From the NCBI RefSeq assembly GCF_016862075.1, contig NZ_BOMG01000057.1, forward strand, positions 62,001-126,000: a stretch of DNA of 64,000 nucleotides. The letters run 5' to 3'. Both the position numbers and the translations under genes were made by a program. The notes under the pieces are model-generated. The model did not search any database. It worked only from the letters and a program-made list of their open reading frames with translations, and was not told the DNA's origin. Source of the stretch: Actinoplanes couchii (GTDB taxonomy: Bacteria; Actinomycetota; Actinomycetes; Mycobacteriales; Micromonosporaceae). Shown here in pieces: positions 49,810-58,281 of this stretch. How positions within the stretch are numbered: position 1 is the stretch's first letter; the number at the start of each line of letters is the position of its first letter.

Positions 49810-52488
49810 TCATCGGTGGTCGGATCCTTCCGAGGTCACGGCGGCGCGGCCGGCCTCCAAGCGGGCGATCGGCACCCGGAACGGCGAGCAGGAGACGTAG
49901 TCGAGGCCGACCTCGTGGAAGAAGTGGACAGAATCCGGGTCGCCGCCGTGCTCGCCGCAGACGCCCAGTTTCAGGCCGGGGCGGGCGGCGCGGCCCTCCT
50001 CGGCGGCGATGCGGACCAGCCGGCCGACCCCGTCGGCATCGATGGACTCGAACGGGGAGATGCCGAAGATGCCCAGTTCCAGGTAGCGCCAGAAGAAGGC
50101 GCCCTCTACGTCGTCGCGGGAGAAACCCCAGGCCATCTGGGTCAGGTCGTTGGTGCCGAAGGAGAAGAACTCGGCGGCTTCGGCGATCTGCCCGGCGGTG
50201 AGCGCGGCCCGCGGCACCTCGATCATGGTGCCGATCAGGATCTCGACACCCGAGGAACCGACGACCTCCGCGATGATTCTTTCCGCTTCCGCGCGCACGG
50301 TTTCCAGCTCTTGGACGGCTCCTACCAACGGGACCATGATTTCCGGACGGGGATTGCCGCCTTCGGAGGCCAGGGCCGCGGCTGCCTCGGCGATGGCCCG
50401 GACCTGCATGGCGAAAAGACCGGGAATGACCAGCCCGAGGCGTACGCCACGCAGCCCGAGCATCGGGTTCTGCTCGTGCATCCGGCGCACCGCGGCCAGG
50501 AGCTGCTCGTCGTGTTCCACACGCTGACCGTGTTCGTGCTGGACGGCGACCTTGACCGCGAGTTCCTCCAGTGACGGCAGGAACTCGTGCAGCGGCGGGT
50601 CGATGAGCCGGATGGTGACCGGCAGCCCGTTCATCTCCCGGAAGATCTGGAGAAAATCAGCGCGCTGAAGAGGCTGCAAAGCCGACAGAGCCTCGTTACG
50701 TTCGGTCTCGTTGCGCGCAAGAATCAGACGCTCGACCAGTTCGCGACGGTCACCGAGGAACATGTGCTCGGTGCGGCACAGCCCGATGCCCTGGGCCCCG
50801 AACCGGCGGGCGCGCGCGGCGTCGACTCCGGTGTCGGCGTTGGTGCGCACGTTGAGCCGGCGCTTCCCGTCGGCGTGTGTGAGGATCCGGTGCACCGCAG
50901 CGACCAGCGGATCGTTGGCCTGCGCCGGGTCGAGATCACCCTCGAAGTACTGCACGACCTCGCTCGGGCGCACCGGCACCTCGCCGAGGTAGACGCGGCC
51001 GGTGGTGCCGTCGACGGAGATCGTGTCGCCCTCGCGGACGGTGTGCGACCCGATGGCGAACGACGTCGCGGACACCTCCATCTCGTCGGCGCCGCAGACG
51101 CAGGTCTTGCCCATGCCGCGGGCGACGACGGCGGCGTGTGAGGTCTTGCCGCCGCGGCTGGTGAGGATGCCGTTGGCGGCAATCATGCCGGGCAGGTCGT
51201 CGGGGTTGGTCTCGCGACGGACCAGGATGACGGGCCTACCCTCGGCCGCGACCTCGACGGCCCGTTGCGAGGTGAAGACGACTTCGCCGTAAGCGGCGCC
51301 CGGGGATGCTCCGATTCCGCACGTCAGCGAGTCCGGATTTTCCGACAGATCGAAACGGGGGAACATCAGCTGGGCGAGCTGCGCGCCGGTGACCCTGGTC
51401 AGTGCCTCGTCGAGATCGACGACGCCCTCGTCGACGAGTTGCACGGCGATGGTGAACGCGGCGGCCGCCGTCCGTTTCCCGACCCGGGTCTGCAACATCC
51501 AGAGCTTGCCACGCTCGATGGTGAACTCGATGTCGCAAAGATCGCGGTAGTGGCCCTCCAGCGTTGCCATGATCTGCATCAGCTCGTCGTAGGAACGCTT
51601 GTCGAGCTGTTCCAGATCGGCCAGCGACAGCGTGTTGCGGATGCCGGCGACCACGTCCTCGCCCTGGGCGTTGGACAGGTAGTCGCCGTAGACGCCCTGC
51701 TCACCGGTGGCCGGGTCGCGGGTGAAGGCGACGCCGGTGCCGGAGTCGGCGCCGAGGTTGCCGAAGACCATCGCGACCACGTTGACGGCGGTGCCGAGGT
51801 CGGTGGGGATGCGTTCCTGCCGGCGGTAGAGCACGGCGCGGTCGGCGTTCCACGACCGGAAGACGGCAGCGACGGCCTGGTCGAGTTGCTCGCGTGGATC
51901 CTGCGGGAACTCGTGGCCGGTGTGTTTGACGAAAACTTTCTTGTACGCCGTGACGAGCGCCCGCAGATCGTCGGCGTCGAGTTGCACATCGTCGCTGACT
52001 CCTTTCGCGGTTTTCGCCTCGTGCAGAGCATCCTCGAATTCGTGACCGGGCACCTCGCACACGGTCTTGCCGAACATCTGGATCAGGCGCCGGTACGAGT
52101 CCCAGGCGAACCTGTCGTTGCCGCCGGCCTGCCGCGACAGCCCGTCCACCGAGGCGTCGTTGAGCCCCACGTTGAGGACGGTCTCCATCATGCCGGGCAT
52201 CGAGAACTTGGCGCCGGACCGTACCGACACCAGCAGCGGGTCGGCCGGGTCGCCGAGCCGGCGGCCCATCGCGGCCTCCAGGGTGGCGAGATGTTCGTCG
52301 ATCTCGGCGTCGAGCCCGTCGACGTGTGTGCCGGCGGTGAGGAACCGCTGGCAGGCCTCGGTGGTGATGGTGAATCCGGGCGGCACGGGCAGGCCCAGGT
52401 TGGTCATCTCGGCGAGATTGGCGCCCTTGCCTCCGAGCAGGTCCTTGAGATCCTTGTTTCCCTCGGCGAAGTCGTACACGAACTTCAT
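49810..52488 (-). CDS. ppdK: Pyruvate, phosphate dikinase
   Basis: The protein has 892 residues, the normal PPDK length. ATG 52488 (MKFVYDFAEGN) follows GGAGGTAGGGGC; longer frames lack conservation. The N-terminal nucleotide-binding domain has GGKGANLAEMTNLGLPVPPGF and TGVAFTRDPATGE. The central phosphohistidine domain has GGKTSHAAVVARGMGKTCV (the swivelling His). The C-terminal PEP/pyruvate barrel has GIGLCRTEHMF, FGTNDLTQMAWGFSRDD and GVCGEHGGDP. It converts pyruvate, ATP and Pi to PEP, AMP and PPi, and can run in reverse. It is a single gene. Confidence 0.96.
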   Translation of the reverse strand: MKFVYDFAEGNKDLKDLLGGKGANLAEMTNLGLPVPPGFTITTEACQRFLTAGTHVDGLDAEIDEHLATLEAAMGRRLGDPADPLLVSVRSGAKFSMPGMMETVLNVGLNDASVDGLSRQAGGNDRFAWDSYRRLIQMFGKTVCEVPGHEFEDALHEAKTAKGVSDDVQLDADDLRALVTAYKKVFVKHTGHEFPQDPREQLDQAVAAVFRSWNADRAVLYRRQERIPTDLGTAVNVVAMVFGNLGADSGTGVAFTRDPATGEQGVYGDYLSNAQGEDVVAGIRNTLSLADLEQLDKRSYDELMQIMATLEGHYRDLCDIEFTIERGKLWMLQTRVGKRTAAAAFTIAVQLVDEGVVDLDEALTRVTGAQLAQLMFPRFDLSENPDSLTCGIGASPGAAYGEVVFTSQRAVEVAAEGRPVILVRRETNPDDLPGMIAANGILTSRGGKTSHAAVVARGMGKTCVCGADEMEVSATSFAIGSHTVREGDTISVDGTTGRVYLGEVPVRPSEVVQYFEGDLDPAQANDPLVAAVHRILTHADGKRRLNVRTNADTGVDAARARRFGAQGIGLCRTEHMFLGDRRELVERLILARNETERNEALSALQPLQRADFLQIFREMNGLPVTIRLIDPPLHEFLPSLEELAVKVAVQHEHGQRVEHDEQLLAAVRRMHEQNPMLGLRGVRLGLVIPGLFAMQVRAIAEAAAALASEGGNPRPEIMVPLVGAVQELETVRAEAERIIAEVVGSSGVEILIGTMIEVPRAALTAGQIAEAAEFFSFGTNDLTQMAWGFSRDDVEGAFFWRYLELGIFGISPFESIDADGVGRLVRIAAEEGRAARPGLKLGVCGEHGGDPDSVHFFHEVGLDYVSCSPFRVPIARLEAGRAAVTSEGSDHR

Positions 52489-52710
52489 GCCCCTACCTCC
52501 GGTTACGAATCCGTGGCGGATACCAGTTCCTGCCCTGGGATTCGTAAGGCTAAGCACGACCGCGATGAATAGTTAACAGCTGGTGGCTTTTTCCACACAG
52601 CTTCGGTCATCACTGAGCGGTACGCGCTCTCTCCGCGCAGTAACGAGCACGGAGCCACTGATCGAGTGGCCTGAGGGGGTCGCCGGGACGGTTCACGGCA
52701 CAAAATAAGA

Positions 52711-52752
52711 GCGCCGCTGCGAATTCCACGGGGGAAGAACTCGCAACGGCGC
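52711..52752. terminator. Hairpin downstream of the lipoprotein gene
   Basis: GCGCCGCTGCGA (52711-52722) pairs with TCGCAACGGCGC (52741-52752) with one mismatch and an 18-nt loop. It lies 34 bp after the lipoprotein stop, in the 297-bp gap before ppdK. Confidence 0.55.
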
Positions 52753-52785
52753 ACCGCGAACATTAGACGACGATCGTCGACATGT

Positions 52786-53478
52786 CTATCCCACGCGCTG
52801 GACGACCGAGCCCACCAGCCGCTTCCAGTCCGCCTCGAAGCCCGCCGACGGCGACGAGTTCTCCAGGCGGTAGACGGCATAACCGTCCACAAGCACCACA
52901 TTGCGGGTACGCAACACGGCAACCGCGGTGTCGGCGGTGCCGGGGTGCTCCGACTCGTACAGCTTGTGCCGGACGATCACGAACCCGGTCCAGTCGCCCT
53001 CGGCCAGGTCACGGATCTCGACCGTCTCGTTGTAGGCCGGCTCGTTACGGTCCGACGTCACCGTCGCCGGGATCTCGTTGGTCGCCGGGCACTGGTCGGC
53101 GACCGTCTTGAGCAGCGTCATCCCGGCTTCGGCGCTGGCCACGTCGTTGTAGACGAGCGCGGACTGCTGCAGCGTCTGCGCGCCCTTCTCCCCCTCGTCG
53201 GCCACGTTCGACGCCACGAACTCGGCGCCCGGCGGGATCTCCGGCGCAGCCGTGGTGCCGCCGCAGAAGCTGACGAGCTGTGCCGGCGCGGCGCTCTCCG
53301 TCGGCGCGGCCCAGGCCGGGCCGATCTCCGCGGGCTGCAGGAACGCGCCCCGCATCGTGGTGATGCTGACCAGGCCGTCGTCGGGGCCGGTCTCGTCGGA
53401 GGAGCTGCACCCGGCCGCCAACACCAAGGCGCAGGCGGCGCCCACTGCGGCACGGAGGGTTCTGGCGGTCGAGAACAT
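52786..53478 (-). CDS. Secreted lipoprotein, sensor-domain-like
   Basis: The protein has 230 residues. The N-terminus is a lipoprotein signal with lipobox LAAGC (Cys about residue 24), so the mature protein sits on the outer face of the membrane. The rest (VSITTMRGAFLQPAEIGPAW, FCGGTTAAPEIP, LVYNDVASAEAG, TVADQCPAT) resembles the PknH-like/sensor-type extracellular domain common in mycobacteria and Micromonosporaceae, with two Cys for a disulfide. It is divergent from the tRNA-like element. Function not known. Confidence 0.78.
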   Translation of the reverse strand: MFSTARTLRAAVGAACALVLAAGCSSSDETGPDDGLVSITTMRGAFLQPAEIGPAWAAPTESAAPAQLVSFCGGTTAAPEIPPGAEFVASNVADEGEKGAQTLQQSALVYNDVASAEAGMTLLKTVADQCPATNEIPATVTSDRNEPAYNETVEIRDLAEGDWTGFVIVRHKLYESEHPGTADTAVAVLRTRNVVLVDGYAVYRLENSSPSAGFEADWKRLVGSVVQRVG

Positions 53479-53540
53479 CCGGCCATCCTGCCAGACCCGG
53501 CCACCCGGGAATCCATGTGCCGCCCCTCGCAACGCTGCGA

Positions 53541-53546
53541 TAAGGT
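53541..53546 (+). promoter_or_regulatory. Probable -10 element of the tRNA-like/617-residue gene unit
   Basis: TAAGGT here would place transcription start near 53553, only about 4 nt before the tRNA-like 5' end at 53557. It is the only good -10 in the 78-bp divergent spacer on this strand. Confidence 0.45.
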
Positions 53547-53556
53547 CGCCGCCACA

Positions 53557-53627
53557 CGGCGTGTAGCTCAGCAGCAGAGCGCCCGGCTGGGGCCGGGAGG
53601 GCGCAGGGGCAGAACCTGCCACGCCGG
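53557..53627 (+). tRNA. tRNA-like cloverleaf with non-canonical anticodon and T loops
   Basis: The segment folds as a tRNA with correct spacings. The acceptor is CGGCGTG/CACGCCG (7 of 7 pairs), then T8-A9, and a D stem GCTC/GAGC with a 7-nt loop. One base follows, then an anticodon stem CCCGG/CCGGG, a 5-nt variable region, T stem GCAGG/CCTGC with a 7-nt loop, and discriminator G627. It deviates in the anticodon loop (6 nt, CTGGGG; a GGG-like anticodon is possible) and the T loop (GGCAGAA, no TTC), and the D loop lacks GG. CCA is not encoded, which is common in actinobacteria. It may be a degenerate tRNA, a non-decoding tRNA-like RNA or an mRNA leader element. It ends one base before the next ATG's flanking C. 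Confidence 0.55.
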
Positions 53628-53628
53628 C

Positions 53629-55482
53629 ATGGAACAGCACGCAGCCGCACTTTCCACGCCACGGGCTCGCGGCCGGGCGGCACGGTGGATCACGACCCTG
53701 GCCGGGCTGCTGTCCACCGGTCGCACCCCGGCCGGCGGGCTGCCCGCGTGGATCACCGAGCCGGTCGGCTACCAGGACCGCTTCTCCGGGCGGACCTCGA
53801 AATCCGATCGGCTGTCGGAAACCGAGATCGATTACGCCCGGCGCCACCGTCTGCCCGCGAACCGGCGGCAGATCTTCAAACACGCCGTCGACCCCACCCG
53901 GATCGGCGTCCTGCTCGACGAACCGCACCGGCTCCGGCGCCCCGAGCAGTCGGCGCTGCCGATCCTCGCCTGGCTGCTGGCCGCGAACGACGATCTCCCG
54001 GCGCTGCTCCTGCTGGGCGAGATCGGCCCGTACCGTCACCGTCTCGACTTCCTGCCGGCGCCGGTCACCGAACCCGGCCGTTTCCCGGAGCTGGTGTGGA
54101 TCGACGCCGCCGGAGATGTCACCGGAAGCGTGCGGTACCACGCGCCACAACCACGGGTCGCGGCCATGAACGACACCCTGCGTATCTGGAATCTCTTCGC
54201 CGATCGGGTTCTCGAACACTGGCTGGAGTCCGGCGTACCGGCGGATCGGGAATGGCTCGCCCGGTCCCGGGACCTCCTGGCCGAACACGCCGACCTGGCC
54301 CGGAAGCATCCGCCCAGCCGGCGGCACGCCGGGCCGAAGGCCAATCTGACCGTCCTGATCAGCGCTCTCGACGACGTGCTGGCCGGACGGGAGCCGCGGA
54401 CCGGTCTGGTACACACGGTGACCACGGCGATGGTGCGCCGCCGAGGTGCGCCTGGCAGCCCCGCCCATCGTGGGCTGCGTGCCCGGCAGGCCGCCGACGC
54501 GGCACGGCTTCCCCGGAACGAGGCCCTCGGCCGGATCGCGGACCGGATGGCCGCGCTGCCCGGGGAGACCGGGGCCGTCGACGTCAGCGATCTCCTCGGG
54601 ACGACCCCGGAACCCATGGCCACCCGGGTACGCCGGGCCGGCGCCGTCGCACCCGACTCGGGCCTGTTCCCGTCCGGCGACGCGCTGGCCCGGATCGCGC
54701 CCCGGATCGCCGCGGAGGCCGTGGCCGCCGGTTACCCGGATCCTCGGCTCCGTGAGCTGGTCACCGATGCCTACCTGGCCTTCCACCGGCAACGATCGAG
54801 GCGGCCCGAGCTGGAACGCCGGATCCGTTTCGACGAGCTGCCGTGGATCCGCGCGGTCGCCGGTCACCGCACCGGCGACGCCACCACCCGGACCGTTGTC
54901 GCCCGGACGCTGAGCCGGCTCGGCACGCTCACCCTGCGAGACCTCCCGGACGTGCTCGTCCCGGATCCGCTGGTCCGCGAACTGGCCGTGCTGAGCCGGG
55001 AGGCCGGGCTGGACCTGCCGTGGGTCCTCGACAGCCGGATCCCGGCGCCGGCCGCCACCGAACTCGCCGCGGAGCTGCTGGCCGGAACCCTTTACGACCG
55101 GTATTACCAGGCCGGTTACGTCACGGCGGAACCCTGGCCGGACGAGGTGACCAACGAGCGGGCGCAGACTCTCACCACCCACAACCTGGCGACGCTGTGG
55201 GAGGCCGGGGCCGAGCTGCCGCCCGCGGCGGCGCGGCGCTGTTTCGACCGGGCCGCACGCCTCTCCCGGCGCCTGGGCGGGCCGAACACCCCACGCCTGG
55301 CCAGGGACATCGCGATCGCGTGGCGTCATATGATCTTCCACCTCTCCCTGGACGGTGATCCGGAACCCTTCGTGCTGGAGCTCCCGGTCGGCGGGCCGCT
55401 CGGGGTGGCCGTGACCGGGTTGCGCGCCGTGCTGGCCGGCGATCACACCGAACCGCTGACCAGCTCCCGGCTGTGTTCCTGA
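53629..55482 (+). CDS. Unrecognised 617-residue protein preceded by the tRNA-like element
   Basis: ATG 53629 (MEQHAAALSTPRARGRAARW) lies 2 nt after the discriminator base of the tRNA-like element, and no Shine-Dalgarno is present in between. If the tRNA-like part is cut off, the message would be almost leaderless. The protein is soluble, helical and Arg/Ala/Leu-rich, with no signal peptide or membrane helix. Conserved-looking blocks are PAWITEPVGYQDRF (about 45), LLLGEIGPYRHRLDFLPAP (about 130), RIRFDELPWIRAVAGHRTGD (about 400) and RDIAIAWRHMIFHLSLDGDP (about 565). I recognise no domain. Any link with tRNA or translation is only inferred from position. Confidence 0.8.
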   Translation: MEQHAAALSTPRARGRAARWITTLAGLLSTGRTPAGGLPAWITEPVGYQDRFSGRTSKSDRLSETEIDYARRHRLPANRRQIFKHAVDPTRIGVLLDEPHRLRRPEQSALPILAWLLAANDDLPALLLLGEIGPYRHRLDFLPAPVTEPGRFPELVWIDAAGDVTGSVRYHAPQPRVAAMNDTLRIWNLFADRVLEHWLESGVPADREWLARSRDLLAEHADLARKHPPSRRHAGPKANLTVLISALDDVLAGREPRTGLVHTVTTAMVRRRGAPGSPAHRGLRARQAADAARLPRNEALGRIADRMAALPGETGAVDVSDLLGTTPEPMATRVRRAGAVAPDSGLFPSGDALARIAPRIAAEAVAAGYPDPRLRELVTDAYLAFHRQRSRRPELERRIRFDELPWIRAVAGHRTGDATTRTVVARTLSRLGTLTLRDLPDVLVPDPLVRELAVLSREAGLDLPWVLDSRIPAPAATELAAELLAGTLYDRYYQAGYVTAEPWPDEVTNERAQTLTTHNLATLWEAGAELPPAAARRCFDRAARLSRRLGGPNTPRLARDIAIAWRHMIFHLSLDGDPEPFVLELPVGGPLGVAVTGLRAVLAGDHTEPLTSSRLCS

Positions 55483-55514
55483 ATCCTTGCACCGGCCGGA
55501 CCGCCGGCCCCGAG

Positions 55515-55540
55515 TTATCCACAGCGGGCGGTTGTCCACA
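55515..55540. promoter_or_regulatory. Pair of DnaA-box-like sites upstream of glcD
   Basis: TTATCCACA (55515-55523, the perfect consensus) and TTGTCCACA (55532-55540, the common high-GC variant) are in the same direction, 17 bp apart. They lie about 80 bp before glcD and after the 617-residue gene. Confidence 0.5.
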
Positions 55541-55619
55541 GGCCGGCGGGTTCCCCGTCGCGCTCGGCGCCGATCGCGGTTAGCGTGACCCTCAGGCAAC
55601 GACGCCGAGGAGGTCCACG

Positions 55620-57080
55620 ATGAGCGTGATCGATGCGCTGGCCGCACGTCTGCGGTCCGAGTTGGGCTCCGACCAGGTCATCACCGACAGACAACGCTTG
55701 CGGACGTATGAGTGCGACGGCCTCACGCACTACCGGGTCGTTCCCGCGCTCGTCGTCCTTCCGCACAGCTCCGCGGAGGCCGCGCTGACGGTCCGCGCGT
55801 GTGCCGAGGCGAGGGTTCCGTTCGTGGCCCGCGGCTCCGGCACCGGCCTGTCCGGCGGGGCGCTGCCGCATGCCGACGGTGTCCTGATCGTCACCTCCCA
55901 ACTGCGGTCGATCGTGTCGCTGGATCCCGCCGACGAGCGGGCCACCGTCCAGCCCGGCGTCATCAACCTGCAGGTCAGCGAGGCGGTCCGGGATTTCGGT
56001 TACTACTACGCGCCCGATCCGTCCAGCCAGCAGATCTGCTCGATCGGCGGCAACGTCGCGGAGAATTCCGGAGGCGCCCACTGCCTGAAATACGGGTTCA
56101 CCACCAACCACGTGACAGGCATCGAGATGGTCACCCCCGACGGTGACCTGGTGCGGCTCGGCGGCGCCGCCCCGGACACTCCCGGCTACGACCTGCTCGG
56201 CGCGTTCGTCGGCTCCGAGGGCACGCTCGGCATCGCCACCGAGGTGACCGTCCGGCTGACCCGGCTGCCGGAGACGGTGCGGACCCTGCTCGCCGCCTTC
56301 CACAGCACCGACCAGGCCGGGGCCGCCACCTCGGCGATCATCGCGGCCGGGGTGATCCCGGCCGCGATCGAGATGATGGACGCGCTCTCCATCGAGGCCG
56401 CCGAGTCGGCCGTCCACTGCGGTTATCCGGCCGGGGCCGGGGCCGTGCTGGTCGTCGAGCTGGACGGGCCTCTCGCCGAGGTGCAGGCCCAGTTCGACGA
56501 GGTCACCCGGCTCTGCGCCGAGCACGGCTCGTTCGAGACCAGGGTCGCCGCCGACGACACCGAGCGGGCGCTGATCTGGCGGGGGCGCAAGTCGGCGTTC
56601 GCGGCGGTCGGGCGGATCAGTCCCGACTACATCGTGCAGGACGGTGTGATCCCGCGGACCGCGCTGCCCGAGGTGCTGCGCCGCATCAACGAGGTCGCCG
56701 CGTCCCACGGCGTGCGGGTCGCCAACGTCTTCCACGCCGGCGACGGGAATCTGCATCCGCTCGTCCTCTTCGACGACACGGTGCCCGGCGAGTCCGGCCG
56801 GGCCGAGACCGTCTCCGGCGCCATCCTCGACCTGTGCATCGAGTTCGGCGGCTCGATCACCGGGGAGCACGGGGTCGGGGTGGACAAGGCGCGGTACATG
56901 CCACGCATGTTCACCGACGACGACCTGGAGACGATGCAGCTTCTCAGATGCGCTTTCGATCCGCTGTCCCTGGCCAATCCGGGCAAGGTCTTCCCCACTC
57001 CCCGCCTGTGCGGTGAGCGGCCGGGGCGGCGGCAGGGCGCCCATCCGCTGCAAGAGGCCGGCGTGGCGGAGGTCTTCTGA
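55620..57080 (+). CDS. glcD: Glycolate oxidase subunit GlcD (FAD-linked oxidase)
   Basis: The protein has 486 residues. ATG 55620 follows GAGGAGG. The PCMH FAD domain has ARGSGTGLSGGALPHADGVLI, and QQICSIGGNVAENSGGAHCLKYG. The C-terminal domain ends in FHAGDGNLHPLVLFDD and TGEHGVGVDKARYM, which hold the metal/substrate His and the C-terminal signature. It oxidises glycolate or a related 2-hydroxyacid. It is first in the glcDEF operon, 43 bp before glcE. A ~23-residue Arg/Gly-rich tail extends past the usual end. Confidence 0.93.
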   Translation: MSVIDALAARLRSELGSDQVITDRQRLRTYECDGLTHYRVVPALVVLPHSSAEAALTVRACAEARVPFVARGSGTGLSGGALPHADGVLIVTSQLRSIVSLDPADERATVQPGVINLQVSEAVRDFGYYYAPDPSSQQICSIGGNVAENSGGAHCLKYGFTTNHVTGIEMVTPDGDLVRLGGAAPDTPGYDLLGAFVGSEGTLGIATEVTVRLTRLPETVRTLLAAFHSTDQAGAATSAIIAAGVIPAAIEMMDALSIEAAESAVHCGYPAGAGAVLVVELDGPLAEVQAQFDEVTRLCAEHGSFETRVAADDTERALIWRGRKSAFAAVGRISPDYIVQDGVIPRTALPEVLRRINEVAASHGVRVANVFHAGDGNLHPLVLFDDTVPGESGRAETVSGAILDLCIEFGGSITGEHGVGVDKARYMPRMFTDDDLETMQLLRCAFDPLSLANPGKVFPTPRLCGERPGRRQGAHPLQEAGVAEVF

Positions 57081-57123
57081 TGCGCCCCCTTCGTCCTTCG
57101 TGTCCCTCTCCTGGAGGGCCGCG

Positions 57124-58281
57124 ATGAGCCTCCTGGATGATCTGGCGGTCGAAGCGGGTGACGACGACGTCGTCGCCGGTGTGCCGGCACGGCTGGTGGC
57201 TGCCCCGGCATCGACCTCCGAGGCGGCCGAACTCGTCGCCGCCGCGCGAGGGCTCAGCGTGGTGATCCGCGGTGGTGGCACCAAGCTCCAGCAGGGGCCG
57301 CCACCTCGCGAGCTGGATCTGATCATCGACACGGGACGGCTGACCGGGGTGGTCGAGCACGCCGCCGGAGATCTGATCACCGTCGTCCGGGCCGGGACTC
57401 CGATGGCCGAGTTGCACCGGCTTCCCGGTCAGCAACTGGCACTCGACGCGCCGCCGGGCGCCACGGCCGGGGGCACGGTCGCGGCGAACGGCAGCGGGCC
57501 GCGGCGACTGCGCTACGGCACGGCCCGTGATCTACTGATCGGCATCACGGTGGTCCGGCCCGACGGCCGGGTCACCAGGGCGGGCGGCAAGGTCGTCAAG
57601 AACGTCGCCGGGTACGACCTGGGCAAGCTCTACACCGGATCCCTCGGCACGCTCGGGCTGATCACCGAGTGTGTCTTCCGGTTGCACCCGGTCCCGGTTG
57701 CCGCCTTGTTCGTACGGGCCGTCGCACCGCCGTCGGCCGCCGGCTCGGTGCTGGCCGCCCAGTTCGCGCCCAGTGCCCTGGAGATCAACGCCGAGCCGGG
57801 CGCCGAGCTGGAGATCGCGGTGCTGCTGGAGGGCACACCTACCGGGGTCCAGGATCGTGCGCGAGCGCTGGCCACCCTGCTCGACGGCGAGGTCACCGGC
57901 GAACCGCCACCGTGGTGGGACACCCCGCCGTGGCCCTCCGGAGGGCTGGCTCTCAAGCTGACCGCCACGCTCTCCCGCGTTTCCGCCCTGGTCGACGCCG
58001 CACTGGAAGCGGGCCTCACCATCCGTGGCTCCGCCGGGGCGGGCGTTCTCTACGCGGGCGGTCCGGCTCCGGATCACCCGGTGGCGGCCACGGTCGAGAC
58101 GTTGCGGGGTACGGCTGCCGCTGCCGGTGGGCATGCGGTCGTGCTGGCCGTGCCGGACGGGATGCGGGACGGGATCGACATGTGGGGGCCGGTTCCCGGG
58201 ATCGAGCTGATGCGGCGGGTCAAGGAGCAGTTCGATCCGGACCATCGGTTCGCGCCCGGACGCTTCGTGGGAGGTATCTGA
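57124..58281 (+). CDS. glcE: Glycolate oxidase subunit GlcE (FAD-binding)
   Basis: The protein has 385 residues. ATG 57124 follows GGAGGG; the frame continues upstream but into glcD's tail. FAD-domain motifs are VIRGGGTKLQQGPPP, GATAGGTVAANGSGPRRLRYG and GGKVVKNVAGYDLGKLYTGSLGTLGL. The C-terminal half is short, as in GlcE. It forms the oxidase with GlcD and GlcF. Its TGA overlaps the glcF ATG by one base. Confidence 0.92.
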   Translation: MSLLDDLAVEAGDDDVVAGVPARLVAAPASTSEAAELVAAARGLSVVIRGGGTKLQQGPPPRELDLIIDTGRLTGVVEHAAGDLITVVRAGTPMAELHRLPGQQLALDAPPGATAGGTVAANGSGPRRLRYGTARDLLIGITVVRPDGRVTRAGGKVVKNVAGYDLGKLYTGSLGTLGLITECVFRLHPVPVAALFVRAVAPPSAAGSVLAAQFAPSALEINAEPGAELEIAVLLEGTPTGVQDRARALATLLDGEVTGEPPPWWDTPPWPSGGLALKLTATLSRVSALVDAALEAGLTIRGSAGAGVLYAGGPAPDHPVAATVETLRGTAAAAGGHAVVLAVPDGMRDGIDMWGPVPGIELMRRVKEQFDPDHRFAPGRFVGGI

